From Isoetes taiwanensis (taxonomy: Eukaryota; Streptophyta; Lycopodiopsida; Isoetales; Isoetaceae), in assembly GCA_021234155.1 (NCBI GenBank), contig JAJEKV010000395.1, positions 64,001 through 128,000 on the forward strand: 64,000 bases of DNA, read 5' to 3'. The notes below the pieces were generated by a model, which saw nothing but the letters and a program-made list of their open reading frames with translations, searched no databases and was not told the origin of the DNA. Positions 45,781-56,494 of the stretch are shown here, piece after piece (the stretch's first letter is position 1; each line of letters starts with the position of its first letter). A program made the position numbers and the translations under genes.

Positions 45781-47281
45781 TTTTTTGAGGTCAAGATATT
45801 TAAATTTTATTAATAAGTAAAACAGGTACACGACCTTATTTGGTGGCTCCACAATAGGCCAGATATGCAAGATCTAAACATTGGTCACCAGATAGAAAGA
45901 AGTATCATCCAACATTCCAAAATCAGGAGTCTATAACACTGATATGGATCTTCCCTACTTGAACGAAGATTGAGATCAATGTGTAAACTGTAACTGCAGC
46001 CATTTGAAGCTCACCACCCGACGATGCAAGCAATTGAAGGGCATTGGGAGCAACTATCATTCCGCGCATTTACTCGGCCTAGAATCCATCCTGCAAACTT
46101 GTACTATAGAAGATCATGTCCCCGTTCCAAGTATGTACTGAGGGACTCAATGCTCCCTCTTCCAACAATGCAAAAGATAATGCTGGCCTGCCCGCTAGGG
46201 GTGGTCAAATTGCTATTCAAAGCTCCTCCTACTACTAGCATAGGTCATAGTTGCAAAATGCTCAACTTCCTCACTGATCCGGAGTCAAGTTCCCCTTGGA
46301 CACTTGAATAACAGTTCAGAAAGTCAGCAGCAGTAAAGTAACCCTGGTCTCCCGCCCAAGATTCCTAAATCTCATCCCTTTCACTATCCAAAGAAGTTCA
46401 GAGCCATGCCCGTCCATAGAACCTAATTTCCCCTTGCTGGGAAAGGGGGAGGATGACATTGAAGTAGCCAAGACTAAGTTACATCTCAAGGTGCCACAAC
46501 ATAACAACAGAGTAACCAAAGATGCATCCGACATCTGCATTTCATAGACTTGCACCCGCACCAACAAAATCTGCAGCTCTTAAAGGGAAGGACAGCCCAT
46601 TAAATGCAAACACTGGTTGCATAATTACCTATAATGCTGCCTTTGTCATGAACTCTTGCAAGCTGAACACAGTCCAGGTTCTCCAATATCTATTTCTGGC
46701 TCAAAACCATCATAAAAACTTGCAATATATCAGTTGCATTCAACCCCAAGACTGCAGTGAGTGCAGCCAGAGCCACAATGGACATGGCCTTCCTATTGTT
46801 GCAGTGAGTGCAACAAAAGAGGTTCAACCTACAAACTGAAAGACAAGCTTAAAATATGCTTCTGAGCCCATAGCAGTAGCCAACAAGAGAATGAGACAGA
46901 GGGCAAATTTTGAGCAAGGCTCAAAGATGCCCAGAGTCTTGACACACAAGCTGCCTGCTATATCTTTAGCCTATTGAAATTGGAATCCAGAGAAAAGGCA
47001 ACAAAGACACTTCTTACCAGTCAAAAATCTTATGCTATGATGGCAAAGCACTAGGAGCAGTAGCCCAACCCCACTACTGAACTTCTAATGCACAAGATCC
47101 GAAGATGACCAGCAGACCGATCTTGCAACTATACCCAAGACCCGAGGACAATGGCAGCAGCAGATCATGCTGCTCTTCTTGCTATGGCAACCATTCTTCT
47201 GGAGTCTGCACGCAACGGGCGGCGGCCGCCGCCGCCCTAAACGTCGCCAGAAACCCTAGACCTGCCCCAGTTGTCAGAAAA
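45768..47281 (-). mobile_element. Retroposed transcript or LINE/SINE fragment inserted in minisatellite
   Basis: The minisatellite stops at a run of about 17 T (45770-45786), which is a poly-A tail on the minus strand, and resumes at 47281 with AATATGGTTTTCTGAAG. The flanks AAGTATGGTTTT and AAATATGGTTTT resemble a target-site duplication, though the host repeat also contains that word. At the other end, minus strand, GGTCTAGGGTTTCTGGCGAC and a (GCC)n/(GGC)n tract resemble a plant 5' UTR. No intact protein frame is recognised; short stretches such as MSIVALAALTAVLG could be coding remnants. Confidence 0.55.
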
Positions 47282-47545
47282 TATGGTTTTCTGAAGTGGT
47301 GTAGTTTATAACTAGGTGTAGTATTTAAGAAGCTATTTTTAAGGAAATATGATTTTTTGGTGTGGTTTACATAACTAGGTATAGTTTTCACGTAGCTATT
47401 TTTCAAAGTAAGTATGATTTTTTGAGGTGTGGTTTTTAAGTAGGTGTAGTTTTTAAGTGGCTGTTTTTTTTAGAAAAGTGTGGTTTTCTGAAGTGGCGTA
47501 GTTTTTACGCAGCTATTTCTTAAGGAAGTATGGTTTTTTTTAGTC
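47281..47545 (+). repeat. T-rich minisatellite (continuation)
   Basis: Same unit as 45260-45780: TATGGTTTTCTGAAGTGG, TGTAGTTTATAACTAGGTG, AAGTAGGTGTAGTTTTTAAG. It is split from the left block by the retroposon. Confidence 0.8.
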
Positions 47546-47656
47546 TATTTCTTGAGCAAAGCACCACCACCTGGAATATTGTTTGTGTGCTCAACTTTGA
47601 GAATGTATCTTATTGTTTTACATTCGTGAAAAATAACTTCAACGGTTAGATCCAAC

Positions 47657-48012
47657 CACTACAAGAGAATGAGCAATTTTTGTCAGAAAAATCGTCAGAC
47701 TGTCTAGAGAGATTTTTGCCTGGCGTACAGGCTGACGAACGTACTGATGATTACTATTTTGATGCTTTTCCTGACGATACTACGTCAGACATATTGTCAC
47801 ATAAATCGTTAGAAGCCTTCGTCAGGTTAAGCGTCACATTAATCGTCAGAATATACGTCAAATATGTATCGTCAGAAAAAGCGTCAGAATTTGCGTCAAA
47901 ATATGCGCTAGAATAATCGTCAGAAAATGTGTCAGATATGTCGTCAGATACATCATCAAATTTTGCGTCAGACTATTCGTCTGCATCAGACTAATCGTCA
48001 GATGGTGCTTTT
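47657..48012 (+). mobile_element. CACTA-type left end with CGTCAG subterminal repeats
   Basis: CACTACAAGAGAATGAGCAA is a textbook CACTA terminus. It is followed by about fifteen copies of CGTCAGA or close variants (CGTCACA, CGTCAAA, CTGACGA) over 330 bp, the usual subterminal motif array bound by the element's own protein. No matching right end (ending CTCTTGTAGTG) was found in the window, so it is truncated or a solo end. The frame at 47680-47916 only reads through these repeats. Confidence 0.8.
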
Positions 48013-49350
48013 CTAGGCGCTATTACAATTTTAGTTATAACATTTGATTGAACAGTATATTTTAGATGAAATTTGATGTTTCACAAAGCTCCTCGATCTG
48101 TCTAATGATGTATTATTTAATTAAGCTTGATTTAGTTAAAGGGAATTAATTTCCATCCCTAGCTAGTATTGTAGGTTTGAACTAACACGGACCCCATATT
48201 TATACGTTTATGGGACACTTAAGAATCTACCCAATAGACTTACAATACTATATTCATACAGTAACTTGACAATTTTATAATCTTGCTAGAGTTCCTCGGG
48301 ACAGTCGGGGACAATTTGGCATCGTCTTTGTATTTTATGGTTTAGTAAAATACTTGTAGGGCATACTGGAAATAAGTTAGGGCGAATTGCCCTCTAGATT
48401 TGCTAGATGGATACTATGCCAGGAGCCGCATTTGCTTGGTTGCATGGTCTAAAGATCGTGGTCTTAATTTAATACTATGGCTTTAAGTTCATATTTAAAG
48501 GTTGGTAAGACCTTCAAAATTTTATAATGGTTGAAAAACCTATCTTTATCTACCTTGAAAAATTGGCCCGGTAGTTGACACTGAAAATGGCATATTGCAT
48601 GTAAAGAATGCAATATGTGCAAATTTGATGCCTTGGACATTTTGCGCATAGCCCTAGAGTTGTTGGTGTAGGTTATTATTTAGGCAACATTACCAGGACT
48701 CTAACCTGACTTTAAAAGAGATGTCACGTGGATGGGGTTAACTTTTACTTTCTAGTTCGTGTCTCCATGCATGGACCTGACCGTGCACAAAACTGTGGTT
48801 CTTAAACGGGGAGAATCCACCCGAATGGTGCGTCCATAGCCGGTATTGCTTGTGGAGATTTCCAGTAAACTGGAAGGGTTCACCGGCTAGAGAGAAATCA
48901 AGGTGTCGACTGAAGCTTTTGAAATCCTCGCCCTTCTAAAAAATTCGGAGTTAGCTTCGAGAAAAACTTTGCCAGCAAAGTTAAGTTGTGTTGGTATTGC
49001 GTGACCTGGACTTCGACTTTTTTTTTTCCGAAGTCAAGTGAGGCAACCACATGGGAACATTGCCTTTGGCCTCAAAGTGTCATAAGCTTATGACCTTGAT
49101 AAAAGTTTAATAGTTTCCATTGCCTTTATGGGATATAAAAACTAATACTGGTGTATTTCTAACCTTTGAAAACCTTCTGTCACTTCTGGATATCGATTTA
49201 GGGCATGCGTAAACCTTTAGGTTAAAAATTTATTATGGCCAAGACATGGTGCCGACATGGTTAACATTGCATTTGATTAGTCTTCTTGAAGGCCAACAAG
49301 AACGTTCAAAGGAAATAATGTAACAACTTCAAATAAATCTCACAATATGC
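48013..49350. other. No gene recognised
   Basis: AT-rich sequence without coding support on either strand. It may be the interior of the CACTA-type element or introns of the J-domain gene that follows. Confidence 0.4.
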
Positions 49351-49352
49351 AG

Positions 49353-49800
49353 CAAGACTTGGGGCAGGCTTATGAATGCTTGGCCAAGGCAGAAAAAGAG
49401 TTGAAGATGCAGTTGACCACTAATACTCTTCAGTGATGTCTCTTTCCCTTAATTCATTTTTGGTGGTAGCACATATTGTAGTCAATTCTGTTTGCCTCAA
49501 AACTTAGATGTGTTTATGGTCCTTATTAATTGTTGTTTTTGCAGTGGAATTGAGCCATCCTCAACAGCTATTGAGATTAAAAAGGCATGTCAAAAACTAG
49601 CATTGAGACATCATCCGGACAAAGTAGTACGCTTCCTGTACTACACTTATTTTATATTCTACTATTTATGAACTCTGAAGAAAAAAGATCTTGCTGACGC
49701 GTACATTTACTTCAGGTATTCTTGCACAATGGAACACTAGCAGAGGCTGAAACCATGACTCATGATGTAGTTAGGGATCTGCTGGGGGGTTAAACTAGAT
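49353..49800 (+). pseudogene. DnaJ (J-domain) gene fragment
   Basis: Exon 49545-49623 starts after a clean acceptor (TTGTTTTTGCAG) and reads GIEPSSTAIEIKKACQKLA then LRHHPDK, the helix I-II region of a J domain including the HPD tripeptide that stimulates Hsp70 ATPase. It ends at AAA|GTAGTA. An upstream exon around 49353-49436 reads DLGQAYECLAKAEKELKMQ, a helical, TPR-like stretch, as in plant TPR-DnaJ proteins. A downstream piece (49719-49790) reads VFLHNGTLAEAETMTHDVV and stops. Only part of the gene is present, so it is a fragment captured by a transposon or a decayed copy. Confidence 0.6.
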
Positions 49801-49955
49801 ATTAAGAACTGTAGTAAGAAATTGAATATTTGTTCTTGAGATCTTAAAGACTTCTATGAACAAAACGTGCAATTCCTTTGCCAGCCTCTATTTTCACAAG
49901 TTTGCCAGTCAACTTTGCCAGTCAAAAGTTGGCCTTGCTTACTTGGCATGGCATG

Positions 49956-50670
49956 TCATCAATGGCATGCAACATCATCATGCACATGACATATCACCAA
50001 TGGCATGCCACATCATCATGCACCTTGCTGTCTTATGTTTCCGCAGGTTGTGGTTGAAATATGCTTCGTTGGGACAGAGTGGCAAAGCAGAGTAGAATAG
50101 TGGCACATAAGGTGAAATGGCAATGAGATGGCACTAGAAATGTTGAGGTTGCTTCGAAACAACAAGCAAACTTCATTCTTTGCAAAAATTATGGGAGATG
50201 ACATGGCATGAGTATGGTGAGGTGGCAAAGATGAGTGGTGAGGTGTGAAAAGATGAAGGGCTAGAAAACCAAAGAATTTGCCTAGACAACTTTTCAACTT
50301 AAAAATAAAGCATATTTGTCCATGGTGACATGGCATTCCCTTGGATGATGTGGTATGTGACATGATGACTAAGCATTTTATGCACTTTAGATAGAAAATG
50401 ACTAGGCCAATTAAAAGAAAAGGAGAATTTTTTTGAGTGAGATAAGTAGGCAATAATGGCAAGCAATAAGGAGATGTGGGACTAGAAATGATGATGGCAT
50501 GGTATGAGCATGTGGGATGCAACTATGAGTGATGACATGGCAAAAAATGAGGAAAATGAAGAATTTGCCTAGGCAATTTGAAACTTCTTAGAAGAAGCAT
50601 ATTCACTATAATGACATGGCATTTCTTTTGAAGATGTGGCACATCACAATGTATGACTAATACATTTGGT
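49956..50670 (+). repeat. Local duplications
   Basis: CCAATGGCATGCCACATCAT and its near-copy lie ~43 bp apart at 49960-50024. A larger diverged pair ~285 bp apart shares GAATTTGCCTAG(A/G)CAA, AAGCATAT, GACATGGCATT and GATGTGG at 50270-50360 and 50555-50645. Confidence 0.6.
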
Positions 50671-51640
50671 TTTAAACACATTTGGTTTCAAATTGGGATG
50701 TCAATATATGATGTGCCAAATATTCTGACAACATTGATATTCATTGACGTAAGACAATCATCTTTTGTCCTTTGAGCTTCTTAAAACATGCAAATCCTAT
50801 AAGTAGCTTATGCTGCACCAAAAGATTTATAGAAGAATATGCAATGTGCATTCAATTTTTAGAAATAGATGCGTTGAAACAGAGCTAAAAACAACGAAAA
50901 ATTTAAGAGATTCTAAGCTTGGAAGAAAAACTTGGAAGATCCATCGATGGCAGAATGCATGGCAGCATAATCCATGAGATCGGCCTGTAAACCTTTCTGC
51001 AGCTTCGTCAAGCTTTTGCAAATGCCCGACATTGGCTGGAAAGACCCATAAATTCCACCAAAGAGTCAAGAAAATTAAATGAACACATTCCTAAGATCAT
51101 GAGAAAAAACTTGCAAAGATCCTAAGCTTGCAAGAAAAACTTGAAAAATCTAAAGCAAATCCTACTCGTACTGCGAAATAGGGCAAGTGCCATAGCCATC
51201 GAGTGCCAGGGGCTACAAAGCGGCATCACAGCAAGCTCCAAGGGCTGCCCACCGCCATAGCCGCCCACCGCCATAGACAGACCTTCGCTGAAAAAAGATG
51301 GGGGCGGAGGGGCAAATTAGCTCCCCATTTCCATGTTGTGGTGATCTGACCCTTGGGTTCCACATTTCGGTGTGGCCAGTGACCCCTTTCGGACTGCCAC
51401 CGATTGTGGGGCCCCACCGGTCCACACCGTAATGTGGTTTCCGTGACCATGCCACCATACAAGGACATCCATTTGTAACAGTGTAAAGTGATAAAACAAG
51501 ATTATAAAAACCAACAAACATTTAACATCATCATAACCTATGAAATTTATATTTAAAAGTAGAGATGAACGGCGGAGATGAATTCAAATAGACGGTTAAG
51601 ATGGTGATCCTAACATCCTATTGGTGGAATTGAACTTTTT
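50671..51640. other. No gene recognised
   Basis: Short frames on the minus strand at 51213-51521 contain Trp/Gly-rich sequence from GCC(ATA)GCC repeats and are not convincing. Confidence 0.4.
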
Positions 51641-51660
51641 ATTGTTTGTTTCCAAGAGAT

Positions 51661-51960
51661 ATGGCGCCTTCCTCTTGCCGCCGAAATTCAAGGCCACAGC
51701 GGCCGGTCCATTGCAGCTTCCATCTCCATCTCCACTGTGCTCTAGGTTCGCCTTGCCGCCTCCAGCTCCACGACGACCAGATCTTCAGATTCGCCTCCAA
51801 CTCCACAGCTGCCAGTCCAAATAGGGTAAGCTTTCCAAACAATATGCCTTATTCGGCCAGATCCTTCAGCCTCCAAGGATTTGCCCTCTTTCGCCTGTTT
51901 TGCTTCCAAGGTTTCTTCTGTTTCGCCTGTTTCAGCCTCCAGGTGTTTGCCCTGTTCTCA
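51661..51960 (+). other. Candidate host first exon and short repeats
   Basis: An ATG at 51661 opens MAPSSCRRNSRPQRP and ends at AGG|GTAAGC (donor at 51826), 55 codons rich in Ser, Arg and Pro like an organelle transit peptide. At 51870-51960 four imperfect repeats of CCTCCAAGGATTTGCCCTCT / TTTCGCCTGTTTTGC type follow. It lies just outside the inverted repeat at 51979 and could be the first exon of a host gene. Confidence 0.3.
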
Positions 51961-51978
51961 TGTTTTGCGTCGACAAGA

Positions 51979-52024
51979 TTTAAAATGAAACGCACTTATT
52001 TCAGAAGTGCGTTTGAAAGATTCC
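51979..52024 (+). repeat. Left inverted end of the ParB-methyltransferase unit
   Basis: It contains AAACGCACTT-loop-AAGTGCGTTT, a perfect 10-bp hairpin (51988-51997 with 52005-52014), then GAAAGATTCC. Confidence 0.75.
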
Positions 52025-52448
52025 TTTAAAAAATTGAAAACTTGAAAAAAAACAGACAAAATAGGGAGCAAAATAGATTGTTGAGCAATTAGCATTCGGA
52101 ATACCCCCAAAAAAGCAACTTTTTTGAAGCCTTTTCATTTTTAAAAGAGGGCAAAAAAAAAAATGCTTGTTTTGAGGAGAGAGACATTAATTTTGATAAC
52201 TCAGTAAGTATTTATTGTTGAAAATAGAAGGAAATATAGTTTGTCTTTTTGCAAGCTTAATATAAGTGCTAAGAAAATCAAACATAGGAAAGACAAGGAG
52301 TGTGAAATCATGGAGCAAGAAAGAGTTGTTCTAATTAAGCATTGTTGAAGAGACAAAGCTTTCAGTTTAAAAATCTTCATCAAAATATATTATAATTCTT
52401 AGCACATAGTTTACAACGGAAGTAGTTAATAACTCTGTCTGTATAAAT

Positions 52449-55400
52449 TTATATGGCAGGTGGGGGAGGCGGCTCTTCCCAGTCCACAGGACTCTCGTAC
52501 CCCTTAGCCTCTGTCTCTTGCGAGCCCACAACAGCAGAGATGCCTCCTTTTGATTCCAATCCTATCGGCACAGCCGGTTTCTCGGGCACAGGCTCCACAG
52601 GCTCCAAGTCGACAAACTCCACCTCCTCATCTTTTCTCCCTGTAAGTGGAGGCTGGATTTCTGTATAAGTGCCTTTAACATCGCTGGCACCGTTCTTTGC
52701 TCCCAGTTCCTCGTTTTCATCAGGAAAGGATTCACAAGAGCTTATCCTGGTCCTGATGAAACTTACTTTATCTGGGTCTATGTCGACGGAGACGACATTG
52801 CGCCCCTGCTTAAGGGCGCAAACTGCTGTGGTGCCTGATCCAGAAAATGCATCTAAGATCCAGTCTCCAGGGCGAGAAAACCACTGTATCAAATTATTAA
52901 TAAGCCTCTGTGGCTTCTGATAATGGGACACCACAGCGCCTTGTCGCTGTGGGTCTCTTAATTTCTGCAGAACAGCCGGGAACTGAAAGCATTGCAGGGA
53001 GGAGTCTTCTCATTCTACGTATTGAAATGAACCATGGTTTTTTTGGTGTCCGCGCTGTAAAAACCAATATAAAAATGCTCGAAACAACTCACTAAGCGCG
53101 GACCACCACCATGACCCTTGACGTTTGTTTTAAGCCTGTCAAACAATACAGCAATTAAAAATTAGTAGAAAGAAAACAAGGAAAATAAGTTAGCCCAGTA
53201 GTGTGGCGGTATAAATTTATACCACGGTTGCCTTGCTGTAAAAAATTTTACCACGGCGGCAAGCCGTATAAATTTATACAAACATTGCCTTGCTGTATAA
53301 ATTTATACCACGGTTGTTCCAGCCGTTTAAATTTAAACAAGGCAACTGTGGTATAAATTTATACCGTGGAGTTACAGTAAAAAGAAAAGCGTTGAAAGTA
53401 AAGCTTACCAAACGCAGTTTTCGAAGCCGGTGTTACAGACCGCTCCCATAGGTTTAAGCACCGACATCGTCTGTAGGTCGGAATGGAAAATGATGACCCT
53501 CCAGTTAGCAGATATCGTGACTTCCTTCAGGCCATCCAAAAAAGAACGGACTTGCACGTGCGTGAAAGCCTCCTCGTCAAAAGCGCTATCCTTAATTTTA
53601 AAGCCATAAGGAATATCTGCAATGCATAATATAAAATTTTGCTTGTCTAAAAGAGTCCCCAGCCTCGTGCAATCACCCTGAACAACCCTGTACAAGCAGT
53701 CCTGACCAAATGTTGTAAATCTCTCATAAGTAGTGTCAAAACTACCAGTGGCGACCTCTTTACCCTGTTCAATTGCCTTAAGTCTCTGCCTCTCCTCCTT
53801 GGCCCTACGAACTAGGTTTAAAAATCCAGTTGGTAGGCCCCTTCTTCTTGTTCTGTAAGAATACTATGAGACAAAGGCACAAACACAGAACATATTTTCT
53901 ACAAAACTTACCCAGCCACTGAAGTTAACAGCGTGCTCTCTGATGATACTATATGTGGTACAACTTGGGTATAAAAGCTTGCACTCCTCCCAGTCCTCTA
54001 GGTTTAGCTGCTTCATTAACTCGGCCTGGCAGGTGACAATGTCTTTCTGACTGCAAAGGGAAAAATAATGTAAGACAAAAAAAGGTAGAAAAAAACACGG
54101 CATAGCAAATGAGGCTTACATCTTAGCTTCCTTGGCCATCTCGTCCAATGTGAATTCCTTGGCCACAACTTTTTCCAAGAGGCGAACAAAAATTTCTTTG
54201 CTTTTTAACCCTGTAACTGCGTCCACGGTACAATGCTCATATTTTTTTGTTTTGATTCGCCACCTTTTTTTGGTTTCTTTCCTGCGGAGCTAGCTTGTTC
54301 TTTAAGCTCACCATCTTCGAACATTACAAAAAATTCTCTCTTGAAGATCCCACTGTTGCACAGTCTACTGTCTAAATGCGCACGGTGACTAGGCACGGTA
54401 TAAATTTATACCGTGCCCAGGCTAATACACACTTCTAACCACGCTAAACATACTACAAAAGATTGAATTAAAGCATTTACTTACTTGACCATCTCTGAAA
54501 GCGAGCTGAAAGTAGTTATCGTATTGTTTCACAGCCATAATGGGCTTCTTATCAGAATCATAACTGAGGCAGCACTCTGTCACACAGGCTTCTCGAAGCT
54601 CTTGAAGCTTGTTCTTTTGTTTTTTGAAGTCCTCTCCATGCACTTGTTTGAAATCCACGTACTCTCGGTGCAGGAAACGGATCTTGTCTATTAGGCTCAT
54701 TTTTAGTCTAAAGTCATTGTCGAGATTATGACTCACGGCAATGACTTTTGCCTCTTCGTCTGTTACACCCACGTAAATATGGGCTTCCACGCTTTTCCAC
54801 ACTTCGTTACGGCTTTCTTCCTTTGATAGTTCTTTTCTTGCCTTGTAACTGTGTGTGCCTCCAAGGACATAATAAGTGTAATCTTCGAAGTCTGCCTTTT
54901 TGTAATCTTTTAATTGGTTGCACTGACTTCTATCAACCATCACAACTAGTGGCGACACATGCGCATGAGGATTCCTTCTCATTCTTTGCTTAAGGATAGC
55001 CACATGTGCCGCGTACAACTTTCGGAATAGGTGGCCTCTTAATAGTGCTTAGTGTCAAGGAAATGGTCTGCTTGAGGAGTTTGGTTTCATTTACGCGCTT
55101 TAGAATGGCACTTGACTTGTCTGAGGGCCGCACAACAATATCAGCTCCAGGAGCCTTTTGTAGAGCTTCTGCTGACTCATCTATAGTCAAGGTTTTTGTG
55201 GTTCTTTTCTTTTTGGTAGGAGGCTGTGTATCTACTACCAGGGAATGCTTCCTACCCTTCCCCTTTGGCACCACCGGTTCCTCCTCCTCTTCCTCTTCTT
55301 GTTCTGAAACCTCGTCCTTTTCGACATCTTCTTGAGGACTTGGGTACCAAAGACCCTTTACCATTTCTTTTTCTTCACAAAGTATTACTGAGGACAAAAT

Positions 55401-56494
55401 GTCTACTATGTCCTGTAATGCAGGGTAAATTAGAAAGATGATGGTATAAATTTATACGTGAGGCCACTAAGACATACTTACATAGCCATTCTTGTAATTT
55501 TCCGCCATGTAATCATGTACGTCTTTAGGTCTGCACATGCTTATGCGGAGCATTCTACTGTTCAGAACATAAAAGACTTCACCGTTGTCATTATTGCACT
55601 TCATCAAAACCTCATCTTCATTTCCAGTTGCAGTAAGTGTTATCATTTCCCCAGCGGGGTAGTAATCATCTTTGGTAAACTTTCCCTCCCTGATTGGTTA
55701 CACAAATAAAGGTAGGCCTCTGTGGGTTTGCGCTCTCTCGCTCCCCTGTGCACGTACCACGTCTGGTCTGACAGTTCATATGTTTGTGGCTCTGGTGGTG
55801 CCGCCTTTGATGATTGGCCTCTCTGTGTGAACTTGATCTTTGGGCTGAGAAGGAGCAAAAAAAACCCATTTTTACACCAAAAATACAATTTTCCGCCACT
55901 ATTTTAGACACTTTAACTATAAGAAAACTGGCTTAAAGGACCTAAAATGCACGCTATTTTAACCCTTTATTGGTGTCATTTGACCTTTAAAATACAACAT
56001 TAATACTCAACTACTGAGGTTTAGGACATTTTTTTAGACTCTTGACACTTTACGAGAATAGAAGCCACAAATGTTGTCTTCTGTAGAAATTTAAACCGAA
56101 AGTGTTCTGGAACGGTATAAATTTATACGCCTCGAGCAAGAGCGGTATAAATTTATATCATTTGCAAAACACTCACGGTATAAATTTATACGCCTCGAGC
56201 ACGAGCAATATAAATGTATACCGTTGCAGAACACTCGCGGTATAAATTTATACGCCTCGAGCACGAGGGGTATATATACCCCTCGACCATATAAATTTAT
56301 GCTTTCGGTATAAATTTATACCGCTGAAGTGTTCCCGTAAACGGTATAAATTTATACCGCTCGTGCTCGAGGCTTATAAATTTATACCGTTCCAGAATAA
56401 TTTCGGTATAAATTTATACAGAAGGACCTCAAACTCAACAGATTAAAAGAGACGAGAAACTAGAATAGTACGGAATAGAGACTTACGTGGCCAT
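52449..56494 (-). CDS. ParB-like / beta-class DNA methyltransferase fusion, seven exons
   Basis: Proposed exons: 56494-56487 (ATGGCCAC|GTAAGT), 55844-55482, 55412-54485, one ending at 54120 (start ~54385), 54050-53912, 53852-53409, 53135-52449. An N-terminal region (YELSDQTWYVHRGARER) leads to an acidic run and a nuclear signal (PPTKKKRTTK). The ParB-like domain has YVLGGTHSYKARKELSKE and AVSHNLDNDFRLKMSLIDKI. The methyltransferase has VVQGDCTRL, IADIPYGF (motif IV, DPPY-like with I for P), HYQKPQRLINNLIQWFSRPG and ILDAFSGSGTT (motif I). Motif IV before motif I makes it beta class, expected to methylate adenine N6 or cytosine N4. Every junction fits GT-AG, so it is a eukaryotic gene. Five frameshifts, all at short homopolymers (55684, 55019, 54242, 53838, 53038), and a TGA at 53010 interrupt it. 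Confidence 0.85.
53208..53365. repeat. Palindrome array inside the methyltransferase intron
   Basis: Four exact GTATAAATTTATAC copies (starting 53209, 53266, 53295, 53351), one GTTTAAATTTAAAC (53325) and one decayed copy (53237) are spaced 26-30 bp. They sit between exons 53852-53409 and 53135-52449. Confidence 0.9.
54392..54417. repeat. Perfect 26-bp palindrome
   Basis: The shared 14-bp palindrome is extended on both sides by GGCACG/CGTGCC into a perfect 26-bp inverted sequence. It lies just before the exon that follows the ParB-like domain. Confidence 0.9.
56101..56419. promoter_or_regulatory. Palindrome cluster forming a large inverted repeat upstream of the methyltransferase gene's first intron
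   Basis: Eleven GTATAAATTTATAC sites or close variants start at 56114, 56144, 56178, 56208, 56240, 56289, 56308, 56344, 56374 and 56406, with GGGGTATATATACCCC at 56267 near the centre. CCTCGAGCACGAG spacers to the left reappear inverted (CTCGTGCTCGAGG) on the right, so 56105-56260 is roughly the inverse of 56275-56405. It lies inside the first intron of the minus-strand gene (56486-55845). It could be an enhancer, a binding array or an origin-like structure. Confidence 0.85.

Noticed and set aside
46024-46567. Short frames in the retroposed segment
   Set aside because: No domain, and the segment has the look of a processed non-coding or truncated transcript.
47680-47916. A 78-codon frame
   Set aside because: It reads through the CGTCAG subterminal repeats of a CACTA end.
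51213-51521. Minus-strand frame rich in Gly and Trp
   Set aside because: It derives partly from GCCATAGCCGCC repeats, and no start context or splice sites support it.
52453-52920. Open frames on the plus strand
   Set aside because: They are antisense shadows of the methyltransferase C-terminal exon, which carries the FSGSGTT motif and splice signals.
56101-56419. CRISPR-like array, because of regular palindromes and spacers
   Set aside because: Spacers are themselves repeated and inverted (CTCGAGCACGAG), spacing is ~16-20 bp, and the context is a eukaryotic intron.
52449-56494. Bacterial or phage contamination as source of the ParB-methyltransferase gene
   Set aside because: Seven exons with consistent GT-AG junctions and surrounding plant repeats show it is a nuclear eukaryotic gene.
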